A stretch of DNA of 46,120 nucleotides from Chloroflexota bacterium (lineage in GTDB: Bacteria > Chloroflexota > Anaerolineae > Caldilineales > Caldilineaceae), in contig JAJRVT010000260.1 of the NCBI GenBank assembly GCA_024277175.1, positions 1 through 46,120 on the forward strand. The letters run 5' to 3'. Below the pieces are notes generated by a model. It saw nothing but the letters and a program-made list of their open reading frames with translations, made no database searches and was not told the DNA's origin. Made by a program: the position numbers and the translations under genes. Below are positions 15,813 to 24,092 of this stretch, one piece after another; the first letter of the stretch is position 1, and every line of letters starts with the position of its first letter.

Positions 15813-16941
15813 CCTTATCATATGCATCCAACAACTGCCCGGCGCTGTTGGCCCAGGTGAAGTGAGCGGCCTGGATCAGGCCCTGTTCGCGTAGTCGTCG
15901 GCGCAATTCACTGTCGGTGGCCAGGGCGATCAGGCCTTCGGTGATGCTGTTTACGTCTGAAGAGTTGACATAGTACGCTCCGTGCCCGCCGGCTTCGGGC
16001 AGGCATGAATTGTCGCCGGTGAGCACGGGCGTTCCGCAGGCCAGGGCCTCGATGATGGGCAATCCGAACCCTTCGTATAGCGATGGGTAGGCGAAGAACT
16101 CGGCTGCGCTGTAGAGCGCGGGCAAATCGGCCTCGTCGATGAAGCCGGGGAACTGAACCCATGCCTCCAGCCCCAGTTCCTGGACGGTGGCGAAGATGCT
16201 GTCGTAGAGCCAGCCTTTGCTGCCACCGATGATCAGCTTGTGGGGCAGGTTCGCCTCCTCGCGGGCCATGGCGTAGGCCTGGATCAGGCGGACGAAGTTC
16301 TTGCGCGGCTCCAGCCGGCTCAGTCCCAGGATAAAGGGTCCGTCGCCGATGCCATAGCGGGCCCGCACCCGGGCTTTGGCCTTCTCGTCCTCGATGGGGC
16401 GGTAGCGTTCGTGATCCACCGCACCCTGGACCACGCTGATCCGGTCGGCCGGGACGTCCCACTGCTCTTGCAGGTCCATGGCCGTGTTGTGGCTATCGGC
16501 GATGACGTGGTCCGCCCGCTTCACGCTGCGGGGAACGACCACGTTGAGATAGCGGTGCAGGCTGGGCATGGCCGCGTCCGGGTAAAAGAGGAAGGCCAGA
16601 TCATGGACGGTGACCAGCTTGCGGCGGGCGTCGCCGGGCGGCAGCACGAAATCGGTGGCGTGGAGCAGGTCCAGCGGCCCGCCGGTGAACCAGTTGACCC
16701 GGGGCCAGGGCGAGTTCAGCCGGTGCCAGAGCCGGACCATGTTGCGTTCGCTCAGGGGCATGCCGGCCAAGGGTAAGGGCGCGGCCTTGCGTTCTTCATC
16801 GCTGACCCGCCCCACCGCGAAGAGGCGCAGATCGTAGCCGGGGTTGCGTTCGATCAACGCCTGAACCTGGCCGCGAACGATGCGACCAATGCCGGCCTGT
16901 TGGCGCAAGGCCGGGGTGTAGTCAATGGCGATGATGGTCAT
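15799..16941 (-). CDS. Glycosyltransferase family 4
   Basis: 380 residues with the two-domain GT-B layout. The N-terminal half has ALRQQAGIGRIVRGQ and a HDLAFLFYPDAAMP stretch. The C-terminal half carries the nucleotide-sugar motifs LGLSRLEPRKNFVRLI and the E-x7-E motif YEGFGLPIIEALACGTPVL. Such enzymes transfer a hexose or similar sugar from a nucleotide donor to a lipid-linked or surface acceptor in the cytoplasm. ATG 16941 is used; a start at 17016 would translate an intergenic repeat. There is no clear ribosome site. The last residues VLTG and the stop codon come from the octamer repeat. The GtrA and O-antigen-ligase genes follow upstream on the same strand, suggesting one surface-glycan locus. 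Confidence 0.9.
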   Translation of the reverse strand: MTIIAIDYTPALRQQAGIGRIVRGQVQALIERNPGYDLRLFAVGRVSDEERKAAPLPLAGMPLSERNMVRLWHRLNSPWPRVNWFTGGPLDLLHATDFVLPPGDARRKLVTVHDLAFLFYPDAAMPSLHRYLNVVVPRSVKRADHVIADSHNTAMDLQEQWDVPADRISVVQGAVDHERYRPIEDEKAKARVRARYGIGDGPFILGLSRLEPRKNFVRLIQAYAMAREEANLPHKLIIGGSKGWLYDSIFATVQELGLEAWVQFPGFIDEADLPALYSAAEFFAYPSLYEGFGLPIIEALACGTPVLTGDNSCLPEAGGHGAYYVNSSDVNSITEGLIALATDSELRRRLREQGLIQAAHFTWANSAGQLLDAYDKVLTG

Positions 16942-16954
16942 GATTAAGGAGATT

Positions 16955-17067
16955 GAAGATTGAGGATTAAAGATTGAGTATCGAAGAGATTGGGAGATTG
17001 GTCTGGCTGCCGCCAACCCTCAATCTCCCCGATCTCTTCAGTCTCCAATCTTTAATCCTCAATCTTC
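16955..17067. repeat. Inverted GATTGAGGATTAAAG repeat (family B), copy 1
   Basis: Arms 16955-16976 and 17046-17067 are perfect 22-base reverse complements. Weaker pairing of GAGATTGGGAGATTGG with its complement extends inward. The same 20-base core is used at 26973-27052. It fills the gap between the GtrA and glycosyltransferase genes, both on the minus strand. Confidence 0.85.
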
Positions 17068-17076
17068 GATTTTTTC

Positions 17077-17523
17077 CTACAACCCCCGATACGTCCACAC
17101 TCGGTTGGCGAAAAAATTCCAGAAGAGCACCACGCCGATAGCAAAGAGCTTGGCGAAGTTGTAGCTGACGGTGTAGCCCAGCCCGACCGACCCGGTCCAC
17201 TGGATCCAGTAGGGCTCCAGCAGGTGATGGACAGAAAGCAGTACGGCCATATTGATGGCCAGGCCAACAATGCTGACAACCGCAAACTGGAGCAACTGGC
17301 CGCCTGCGTTGCGGTCCCGACTTTCGGGGAAGGTCCAGATCCGGTTGAGGATGAAATTCTGGATCACCGCGGTGGAAAAACTGATGGCGTTGGCCAGGGC
17401 TAGGGGCGCGCCAAAGACCTGAATGAGAATGTTCAGAACGCTAAAGTCGGTCACCGAGCCAAGCGCGCCCACAGTGGCGAACTTGACGAAGCGTTTTATC
17501 TCTTTACGATTCGATTGAGCCAT
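17077..17523 (-). CDS. GtrA-like membrane protein
   Basis: About 148 residues with four membrane helices in the GtrA arrangement: RFVKFATVGALGSVTDFSVL, ALANAISFSTAVIQNFILNRIWTF, a third and a fourth segment, and a closing NFFANRVWTYRGL. GtrA proteins are thought to flip undecaprenyl-phosphate-linked sugars across the membrane. ATG 17523 is used; GTG 17547 has a better ribosome site (GAGGG, 8 bases before) and would add eight residues. It lies between the O-antigen ligase and glycosyltransferase genes on the same strand. Confidence 0.85.
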   Translation of the reverse strand: MAQSNRKEIKRFVKFATVGALGSVTDFSVLNILIQVFGAPLALANAISFSTAVIQNFILNRIWTFPESRDRNAGGQLLQFAVVSIVGLAINMAVLLSVHHLLEPYWIQWTGSVGLGYTVSYNFAKLFAIGVVLFWNFFANRVWTYRGL

Positions 17524-17578
17524 GCTTCGTACTTGTGTGATGCCCACGATAATTCCCTCGATGAAATGTGAAGACTTG

Positions 17579-17682
17579 AAGCGAGACGACCGACGATTGA
17601 CGACCGACGACCGATGCGCCTCGATTTCCCGATCTCCAATCTCCCCAGTCTCCAATCTTTATTCCTCAATCTTCAATTCCCG
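17579..17682. repeat. Degenerate repeats: CGACGACCGA words and a family B half-copy
   Basis: First a run of CGACGACCGACGATTGACGA words, then CCGATCTCCAATCTCCCCAG and CCAATCTTTATTCCTCAATC. The second part is the CAATC arm of family B without an obvious partner. On the minus strand it encodes the C-terminal LKIEE and the TAA stop of the O-antigen ligase gene. Confidence 0.6.
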
Positions 17683-19296
17683 CTCCCCCGCCACAGCCGC
17701 CAACAGGAGTGCGATCAGGATATAGATTCCCTGCACGTACAGGTTGTCGAAGCCGTTGTGTACGCTCAGGTGGGCGATGCTTCCCAGAACGCCCAGGGTC
17801 AGCGCGCCGGCATAGGACCCGGCGGGGAAGCGTCGAAATCGTCGCCACACCCAGATCACAACGCCGATCCAGAGGGCCAGGTACGCAGTCAGGCCGACGA
17901 GACCGGTCTCCCCCAGCACATTCAGATAGACATTGTGCGCGTGCCCCAGGGCGTCTTCCCAGCGGGGCAGGCGCACCAAGGGGTAGACGGTCGCATAGTT
18001 GCCCGGTCCCACACCGAACCAGGGAGCCATCTCCCACATGCGGATCGCGGCCACCCAGTGGGCCAGCCGTTCGATGACCGCAAAATTTTCGTCGGTCACT
18101 GGCTGGCTGAGGATATCGGTCATCCCCAGGAAGGCCGGGATCTCCTGCATTCGGGCCGCCACCGGCTCCGGAACTGCATCGGGTCGGAAGTTACCCAGCA
18201 GTAACGCCGTCAGCAGCAGGAGCAGGGCCAGGCCGCTGAGCAGGGCGGCCAGGCGGCTGCGGAAGACGATGACCACGCCCACGCCGGCCAGCATGCCCAA
18301 CCACCCGCCCCGGCTCCAACTGGCTAGCAGACCGGCGGCGATGGCCAGCGCGGCGCCGCTGAAAAAGAGCGGACCTGCCAGCTTCAGCCCCCAGTCCACC
18401 CATTGCTCCACCGGGTGAAGACGGCGTGCATGGCTCTCGCTCACGATCTGGTCCCGCGTATCTCTTCGCAGCAGCGCCGCCCAGCTCCAGATGGCCAGGC
18501 TGACGGCCACGGGCAGGATCAGACCCAGGTAGCCGGCATACGGATTCGGCTGGCGGAAGGTTCCGCTGGCGCGCATGAAGCGCCCCAGCACGATGAACCA
18601 GTCCGGGCCGATGCGGTTTACAAATTGATAAAGTCCTAACAACGCCTGGGAAACGCCGCCGATCAGGACGCCGGCCACCAGCCAGCGCACTGGCCGGTCG
18701 GCCCCCCGACCCCCAATCCTGGGGGAGGCAGGGCTTGGCTTTGCCTGGCTGGTGAAGCGTTCCCCCCAAGGTTGGGGGGCTAGGGGGGCTGCTCGCTTGT
18801 CGGCCCCCCCAGCCCTTATCCTGGGGGAGGGGGCTGCCAGCATGGCCGACGCGATCAGCAATACCAAGCCAAATTCCACCCATTTTATCACTTCCGCCGC
18901 GGCTTCCGCTAAATTGGGCGCGCCCAGAAGTGAAATGAATTGTACGCCGATGTAGATCCCCAGCAAGGCCAGCACCGGCGATCCGTCCAGGTGCAGGGTG
19001 CGGCGGCGCACGCCGTCTGCGAACCAGAGCGCGAACGCGGCCGCCAAGGCCACGTCGGTCAGACTCAGCGGCCCGATGTCGACCGCGCTCATCCAGGGCA
19101 GGGCCGCGCCGATGCCGGCCCAGACCAGCCACGGCCAGCGCACCAGGGCCAGCCCGCCGGCGGCCAGCAGGCTCGCGGCCAGGGTCGCGCGCAGGGGCAG
19201 CACGGCGATGGCCCAGCCCAGCAGGAGCAAGAGCGCCAACAGCAGGCTTTGGGCGAGTATGCGGTTCGGGCTCGGCCGGATGGCGAATGTGTTCAT
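17659..19296 (-). CDS. O-antigen ligase/polymerase family membrane protein with an in-frame repeat insertion
   Basis: 545 residues with about 11-12 membrane helices. The ligase signature is present: the mid-protein FRQPNPYAGYLGLILPV and the large periplasmic-loop segment ending HAHNVYLNVLGETGLVGL, whose His is conserved in Wzy/WaaL proteins. It would join or polymerise lipid-linked glycans outside the membrane. Residues about 155-202, between two helices, are translated from a palindromic repeat (18698-18838), giving a Pro/Arg/Gly-rich stretch with SPRIR and SPRIGGRGAD. It stays in frame, so the gene appears intact. The C-terminal LKIEE and stop come from another repeat. ATG 19296 has no good ribosome site. 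Confidence 0.88.
   Translation of the reverse strand: MNTFAIRPSPNRILAQSLLLALLLLLGWAIAVLPLRATLAASLLAAGGLALVRWPWLVWAGIGAALPWMSAVDIGPLSLTDVALAAAFALWFADGVRRRTLHLDGSPVLALLGIYIGVQFISLLGAPNLAEAAAEVIKWVEFGLVLLIASAMLAAPSPRIRAGGADKRAAPLAPQPWGERFTSQAKPSPASPRIGGRGADRPVRWLVAGVLIGGVSQALLGLYQFVNRIGPDWFIVLGRFMRASGTFRQPNPYAGYLGLILPVAVSLAIWSWAALLRRDTRDQIVSESHARRLHPVEQWVDWGLKLAGPLFFSGAALAIAAGLLASWSRGGWLGMLAGVGVVIVFRSRLAALLSGLALLLLLTALLLGNFRPDAVPEPVAARMQEIPAFLGMTDILSQPVTDENFAVIERLAHWVAAIRMWEMAPWFGVGPGNYATVYPLVRLPRWEDALGHAHNVYLNVLGETGLVGLTAYLALWIGVVIWVWRRFRRFPAGSYAGALTLGVLGSIAHLSVHNGFDNLYVQGIYILIALLLAAVAGERELKIEE
18698..18838. repeat. CCCCCAATCCTGGGGGAG palindromic repeat inside a coding region (family G)
   Basis: Two copies of the word CCC(C)CAATCCTGGGGGAGG or CCCTTATCCTGGGGGAGG, at 18711-18727 and about 18813-18830, flank an inner TCCCCCCAAGGTTGGGGGGC palindrome (18761-18780). 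It lies wholly within the O-antigen ligase frame without breaking it. Similar C/G-rich palindromes are normally intergenic. Confidence 0.7.
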
Positions 19297-19568
19297 CGGG
19301 GAGAATGGTAGGGTGGGGGGCGGGATTTGTCAAAGTATGGGGTCGCGTGCGTTACGCATCTAGAGCTATCCGGCGGGCGCATGATGGCGTCAGGACGTCC
19401 CACTTGGTTCCCCCCATGTTCGTATTTTGAATCTGGGGCGCGCGTTGGGGGCAATGTGGACCATTTGATCGATCCATGCTGTCTGTGGGACAATTCAAAT
19501 GCACCCTGGCTATATCCGCGGGAATTCGGGGTCCATCACGGCTGCGCCCAAGCGAGGAACTGACGACT
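19297..19568. other. Divergent intergenic region, 272 bases
   Basis: Between the O-antigen ligase (minus) and the RNA methyltransferase (plus). I see no repeat family member and no convincing promoter. An in-frame ATG at 19476 could extend the methyltransferase by 31 residues, but these show no family similarity. Confidence 0.4.
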
Positions 19569-20009
19569 GTGTCCGGCTATTTTGGCATCGGCATCTATCA
19601 GGTGAAAACGGCCCCCAACGTGGGCGTGCTCTGGCGGGGCGCGTACCAGTTGGGCGCGTCCTTCATCTTCACCATTGGTCCCCGCTATAAGCCCGAGGCC
19701 AGCGACGTCCACAAGACCTGGCGGCAGATCCCCCTCTTTCGCTACGACACCTTCGATCAGATGGTGGCCGCGGCGGCCTATAACTGTCTGCTGGTCGGCG
19801 TGGAAATGGGCGGCGAGCCCCTGCCTGCGTTCGAGCACCCGGACCGGGCCGTCTATCTCCTGGGCGCGGAGGACAGCGGCCTGCCCAAACGCGTGCTCGA
19901 ACGCTGTCACGCGGTGGTCTCCATCCCGGCCGCGCGGCGGGCCTCCTACAACGTGGCCCAGGCCGGGACGATCGTGATGTATGATCGGTTTGTAAAACGT
20001 GAAACATAA
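19569..20009 (+). CDS. SPOUT (TrmH/SpoU-type) RNA methyltransferase
   Basis: 146 residues from GTG 19569 (GAGGA about 10 bases upstream), close to the size of single-domain TrmL-type enzymes. The SPOUT signatures are visible: N-terminal GIGIYQVKTAPNVGVLWRGA, central AVYLLGAEDSGLP and C-terminal SIPAARRASYNVAQAG, which together build the trefoil-knot S-adenosylmethionine site. It should 2'-O-methylate a tRNA or rRNA ribose; the target cannot be told. The usual SLNV is SYNV. The last residues FVKRET and the TAA stop are encoded by one arm of an inverted repeat, and the convergent VanZ-like gene ends with the same VKRET. Confidence 0.85.
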   Translation: MSGYFGIGIYQVKTAPNVGVLWRGAYQLGASFIFTIGPRYKPEASDVHKTWRQIPLFRYDTFDQMVAAAAYNCLLVGVEMGGEPLPAFEHPDRAVYLLGAEDSGLPKRVLERCHAVVSIPAARRASYNVAQAGTIVMYDRFVKRET

Positions 20010-20089
20010 AACGTAAAGCGTGGGGACCCGTAGTCTGCAACTTGCCACTTCCTCGGCGGCGACCTCACGTTTCACGCTTTACGTTGAAC
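19992..20089. repeat. Inverted CGTGAAACGTAAA repeat between convergent genes (family C)
   Basis: Left arm about 19992-20024 reads GTAAAACGTGAAACATAAAA then CGTAAAGCGTGGGG. Right arm about 20063-20089 is CCTCACGTTTCACGCTTTAC then GTTGAAC. Each arm holds the final codons and the stop of one of the two converging genes, giving both proteins the C-terminus VKRET. It can form a long imperfect hairpin and may serve as a bidirectional terminator. Confidence 0.8.
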
Positions 20090-20466
20090 ATCAGGCGTAT
20101 GAGAAGGTCCGCAGCCAGAATGCCCAGGTACGAAAACGCCAGGTCCACCAGCGAGAAGGTTCGGCTCTGAAAGAATATCTGCGAAAATTCCTCGACCGTC
20201 ACCCCCATAAAAACCAACAGGCTCCCCAGCAGCACCGGCGTCGATCCGAGGTTGACCTTGCGCGCGGAGAAGATTAGGTTCGCGGCCAGGGTCAGCGCAC
20301 CCATGATGAGGAAGTGGCCTACTTTGTCACCGTAGGGGAAGGCATAGAGCGCGGTAATGAATGAGGGCAGTCCGCCGCCATCCGCCGAGACGATGATCCA
20401 GCCGACGGCGACCAGGACGACGATGGCGAGCCATTTCAGGAGACGGAGCGTTTTGGGCGTTGCCAT
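20065..20466 (-). CDS. VanZ-like membrane protein
   Basis: 133 residues and about four helices. The VanZ-family pattern is present: GDKVGHFLIMGALTL with the conserved Asp-Lys and His, then VTVEEFSQIFFQSRTFSLVDL with Glu, Gln, Arg and Asp. VanZ proteins are linked to teicoplanin resistance in enterococci, but most homologues have no known function. ATG 20466 has GGAG 8 bases upstream. It begins 14 bases after the PEP-synthase-like gene, so the two are probably co-transcribed. It ends VKRET from the repeat. Confidence 0.82.
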   Translation of the reverse strand: MATPKTLRLLKWLAIVVLVAVGWIIVSADGGGLPSFITALYAFPYGDKVGHFLIMGALTLAANLIFSARKVNLGSTPVLLGSLLVFMGVTVEEFSQIFFQSRTFSLVDLAFSYLGILAADLLIRLMFNVKRET

Positions 20467-20480
20467 GGCGGGATCTCCAT

Positions 20481-23477
20481 TCAGTCCTTCGCTGTCAGCA
20501 ACACGCATTGGTGGCTGCGCCCGTCCACCTTCATGGTCAAGGGCTTCCTCAGACGGACATTGGCCACGTATTTCGCTTCCTCCACTACGGGGAGAGAGCG
20601 CAGCCAATCCCAGTCGATGAACTCGTCGTCACGGTTCGATATATTGACATAACTGATGCCCTGAGTGGTGATGTTATGGAAGAAGTGGGACCCCTGGGAA
20701 GGCTCCACGCGGAAGTCATCATAGACCGCTTCGACGATGGCGCCCACGCCGGAGATGTCGGCCCAGCGCACAGGTATGCCCAGCCAACGGTCAGCCGTGC
20801 CCCAGCGCCCCGGCCCGATGAGCATGTAGGTTCGATCCGCTTTGACCAGATGGGCGTTTATGCGGCTGATTTCTTCTTTAATCTGGATCGTCTTGCTCAC
20901 ATGAAAGGCTTCCGGTTTGACGAAAACAATGTCACGCATACTCTGGTTGATAAAATTGCCCAGGGCGTGGCTGGAGTAGCAGACGGCCCGTTCCCGCTCT
21001 TCCGGGGAGATGTCTACAGCCCCCAGCTCCGCGCGCGCGGTCATGGGCCGGAGTTGCAGGAACGCGAACTCCGGACGCTTTTTTTGAGCCAGCGCCAGAT
21101 TCACTGCGAATTCCACCTCCACAGGCGCGCCCATCCCTTTTTGCCCGATGGCCAGAAAATCGTTCAAGGTGTCAGCCAGGGGGAACTGCTTGTATTTGAG
21201 CACATTGGCGAAGGTGATGACCCGATAGCCGGAGACCATGGTGGTGTCGCGAATCCGCTGTTCGGCGGGGACATAGGTGCTGGCCAGATATTGCACCGGC
21301 GGCTCATCCGCCGCGTCGCTGATTTCCCGCTGCACCAGGTTCTCTGAGCCGCTGATGTCCAGCATGTGATAGTCTTCGCCCATTTTCAGGGCGTAAAAGT
21401 ATCGTTGAGCGTTTTCCAGAATATCCGCCACCGAGGAGCGCTGGGGCAGGATGTGGGGATAACGGGGACAGAAGCGCAACGCCCGCTCACCATCCACCAC
21501 GGCTTTGCCCAGCCCCAGCACAATGGTGGCGATGCCGTCTTCAGCTTGCATGCGGTCGAAGGGGTAATAGTTATACGACTGGCCCACGCCCGAGATGGCC
21601 GGATAGAAGTAATCGCCATAGCGTTCGCCCACCAGGCGTTGGATGACCACCGCCATCTTTTCTTCCTCGATCCGACGCCCGATCCGTCGGGAGAACGCTT
21701 TGGGACCCTCGAAATAGGTGGAGGCGTACACCAGTTTGATGGCGTAGACGAGATGTTGCAGTCGTTTGTCCAGGTTGGGGTGTTCGTTGGGGAGCATGTA
21801 GGTGCGGTAGAGGCCGGCGTAGGCTTGGAACTGGGCGTCTTCCAGGAGGCTGGAGGAGCGCACGGCCAGGGGATAGTGCACCTGGGCGAGCAGCGCGCGC
21901 AGATCATCTTGGGCGGCCGGGGGAAACGTAGCTTCCAGAAAGCGGGCGGATATCTCGCCGTCAGAACGTCCTTCTTCGGCCAGATACCCCAGATCATTGT
22001 TCTCGACGAATTCGTCGAAGATTTCAGTGGTGACTACAAATGTCTGTGGGATGCCTAGGCGCACGTCTTTGTATTTCCTGCGCAGGTTCCGGTTGTCGCG
22101 CAGCAGCCAGGCGAGAAAGGCGAGTCCGCGGGCTTTCCCGCCCAGTGACCCCTGGCCGATCTTGAAGAAATCGGTCATCGTATCGAAGTCGTCGGCGGCG
22201 AAATCCACAACGACGCCCCGTTGGCGGGAGCGGCGGTGGGCGTAGATCAGTTTGACCAGAAACTCCCGCATCGCCTCGATGTCTTCGAACTTTTCGGCGT
22301 TGATATCTCGCAGCTTGGACCCCAGCATGATCTCCGTGCGGGTGAAAAGCCAACGCGAAAAATCGTTTCGCTGGGCGTGAAACCGGAGTGACTCCGGGGG
22401 GGCGGTCTGGATCAATTGTTCCAGTTCCCGCAGGTCCGAGGCCCGTCCCACCTCGTGGCCATCGGGCATGCGGAAAACGAAATCGCCAAAGGAGAGGCTG
22501 TGAACGAAGAAGTCGTGCAGTTCCTCATGCAACCGGGGCGAGGTCTTGTTGATGAAGGCGAAGGTGGGCGAGGCTTCCCGGGCTTTGGCGGCGTTCTTTG
22601 GGTCGACGCTGGTGAGCAGCAGGGGGATGTCGAAGCGCTCTCGCCGGATCATCTTCAGGAAATCGATGCCGGCGTCGGGATCCAGCGCTACATCGCGGGG
22701 AAACTCCACATCCGAAATCACCCCCAGAATGTTGTCCTCAAAGCGGTGGAAAAGGGTGACGGCGTCCTCATAGGTCTCGGCCACCAGAATCTTGGGCCGG
22801 GCGCGCATGGCCAGCAGGCGATGTTCTTCGTTCAGCCGCCCTTCCAGCACCTTGCGGGTCTGGCTCACCACCTCTTTGTAGAGGATAGGAAGGATGGATG
22901 AGAGGTGCAGGGGGGAGTTCTCGATGAAGAGCAGAATGCGCACCCCGGCCAGTTCGACGTCGCTTTCGGCGTTGCGGCGATCCTCCTCGCTTTTGACCAC
23001 GGCCACCAGCAGGTCGGTGTTTCCCGTCCACACATAGGCCCGGTCGATGACCGAGGGGCGAGAGGGATCGATGAGCGTCGCCGGGTCCAGGGCGGCGCTG
23101 TGGGAGATGAGAATGACCGGAATATCCAGGCCTTTCCTCTTCACCGCCTCAGCGAAATCCACTGCATCCATATCCGCGGTGCGGGGCATGGTGATGACCA
23201 TGTCGTAATGCCTTTTGTCCAGCTCCCGCAAGGCCTTTTCCGCGGTGGAGGCCCAGGTGAGCCGGGGGGGATGACTCAGGTTTAGCCCCCGATACTCGTT
23301 GTTGATGCGTTCCGACAGGCGCCCGTCCTCCTCCAGAATCCAGGCGTCATAGGGCGTCGATACCAACAGAATTTCCCGGATTTTCCAGGCCATCAGCTCA
23401 TGGAAAAGTTTGAAACTGGATTCGAGATCGCCGGTTTGCGCGATCAGCTGGGTGAGGTTGAGTTCTGTTTGCGACAT
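20481..23477 (-). CDS. PEP-synthase/PPDK-type ATP-binding protein with N-terminal receiver-like domains
   Basis: 998 residues from ATG 23477; an upstream ATG at 23552 is possible, and neither has a strong ribosome site. Residues about 40-190 and 225-345 look like two response-regulator receiver domains (DMVITMPRT, IPVILISHS; KILVAETYEDA, GVISDVEFP, PLLLTSVD). From about 440 to 830 comes the PPDK/PEP-synthase N-terminal ATP-grasp domain (GQGSLGGKARGLAF, LAVRSSSLLEDAQFQAYAG, IQRLVG). A conserved C-terminal part follows (GPGRWGTADRWLGIPV, PSQGSHFFHN). The phosphohistidine mobile domain and the PEP-binding barrel are missing, so it cannot run the full PEP-synthase reaction alone. This architecture is known as PEP/pyruvate-binding-domain protein of unknown function. 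I infer an ATP-dependent phosphotransfer or sensing role. Confidence 0.82.
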   Translation of the reverse strand: MSQTELNLTQLIAQTGDLESSFKLFHELMAWKIREILLVSTPYDAWILEEDGRLSERINNEYRGLNLSHPPRLTWASTAEKALRELDKRHYDMVITMPRTADMDAVDFAEAVKRKGLDIPVILISHSAALDPATLIDPSRPSVIDRAYVWTGNTDLLVAVVKSEEDRRNAESDVELAGVRILLFIENSPLHLSSILPILYKEVVSQTRKVLEGRLNEEHRLLAMRARPKILVAETYEDAVTLFHRFEDNILGVISDVEFPRDVALDPDAGIDFLKMIRRERFDIPLLLTSVDPKNAAKAREASPTFAFINKTSPRLHEELHDFFVHSLSFGDFVFRMPDGHEVGRASDLRELEQLIQTAPPESLRFHAQRNDFSRWLFTRTEIMLGSKLRDINAEKFEDIEAMREFLVKLIYAHRRSRQRGVVVDFAADDFDTMTDFFKIGQGSLGGKARGLAFLAWLLRDNRNLRRKYKDVRLGIPQTFVVTTEIFDEFVENNDLGYLAEEGRSDGEISARFLEATFPPAAQDDLRALLAQVHYPLAVRSSSLLEDAQFQAYAGLYRTYMLPNEHPNLDKRLQHLVYAIKLVYASTYFEGPKAFSRRIGRRIEEEKMAVVIQRLVGERYGDYFYPAISGVGQSYNYYPFDRMQAEDGIATIVLGLGKAVVDGERALRFCPRYPHILPQRSSVADILENAQRYFYALKMGEDYHMLDISGSENLVQREISDAADEPPVQYLASTYVPAEQRIRDTTMVSGYRVITFANVLKYKQFPLADTLNDFLAIGQKGMGAPVEVEFAVNLALAQKKRPEFAFLQLRPMTARAELGAVDISPEERERAVCYSSHALGNFINQSMRDIVFVKPEAFHVSKTIQIKEEISRINAHLVKADRTYMLIGPGRWGTADRWLGIPVRWADISGVGAIVEAVYDDFRVEPSQGSHFFHNITTQGISYVNISNRDDEFIDWDWLRSLPVVEEAKYVANVRLRKPLTMKVDGRSHQCVLLTAKD

Positions 23478-23639
23478 GGTCTGTACCCAATGGCCTGGAG
23501 ATGTCCCGGAAAAATCGCTTGACGAGTGGCGGCGACGCCGCCTGTTATTCATTATGCCCCACGCTTGGCGTCTGGCAAAACAGGGGCGCGGATATGCGTC
23601 AGGCGTCAGGGCGCGACTCAGGCGTTCAGACCGCAAATT

Positions 23640-23669
23640 TTGTCGGAATCAGGGGGGCTGTGTTATACT
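23640..23669 (+). promoter_or_regulatory. Putative gdhA promoter
   Basis: TTGTCG (23640-23645), 18-base spacer, TATACT (23664-23669). It would produce an unusually long leader of about 415 bases. Confidence 0.4.
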
Positions 23670-23819
23670 TTTTCCAAATTGCGCACACTTGTTTATTTAT
23701 TTTTCGTGCGTCCAGAGAAGCGTGACAATGGTGTTTCGCTCAGATGATAGTGTGATTCGAATCGAACACGTGGTTGCTAGCAATCGTCGTTCGCGAGGCG
23801 ATAGAGCTGGATTTTTGAG

Positions 23820-23854
23820 CACCCTGCCTCTTCATACAAGAAGGCGGGTGTTTT
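23820..23854 (+). terminator. Terminator-like hairpin in the gdhA leader
   Basis: CACCC-t-GCCT-CTT pairs with AAG-a-AGGC-GGGTG around CATAC, directly followed by TTTT. It lies upstream of gdhA rather than after a gene, so it may be an attenuator. Confidence 0.45.
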
Positions 23855-24092
23855 CGCGTGTGGCGTCTACCCTGGCGCATCAATTTTCTGTCGGACAGAG
23901 GAGCCGTCTGTCTGGATCGCAGCCGCGATCCAGGGGGCGGCTTCTTCTTTTCGGATATAGCGCCTGTTCAGGCGGGCTTTGTTGGGACGTGAATTTTCGC
24001 GGATTCAATCATAACGGCTGAATGGTCGCAGCGATGACAGTTTTTCTCAACTATATTTTTCGTGTATTGCGTAGATAGGAGGAGTTTCAAAA

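Larger units (their letters stand above)
23478..24092. other. Long intergenic region and gdhA leader, 615 bases
   Basis: Includes a promoter-like site (23640-23669), then over 400 bases without a gene before gdhA. The leader contains two stem-loops: 23820-23850, followed by TTTT, and 23909-23948, where CTGGATCGC pairs with GCGATCCAG. A family D fragment (GAATTTTCGCGGATTCAA) lies near 23991-24008. A short plus-strand frame here shows no gene features. Confidence 0.5.

Noticed and set aside
19498-19512. AAATGCACCCTGG as a third end of the GGGTGCATTCT element
   Set aside because: Only eight bases agree and no partner end or duplicated flank is visible within several hundred bases.
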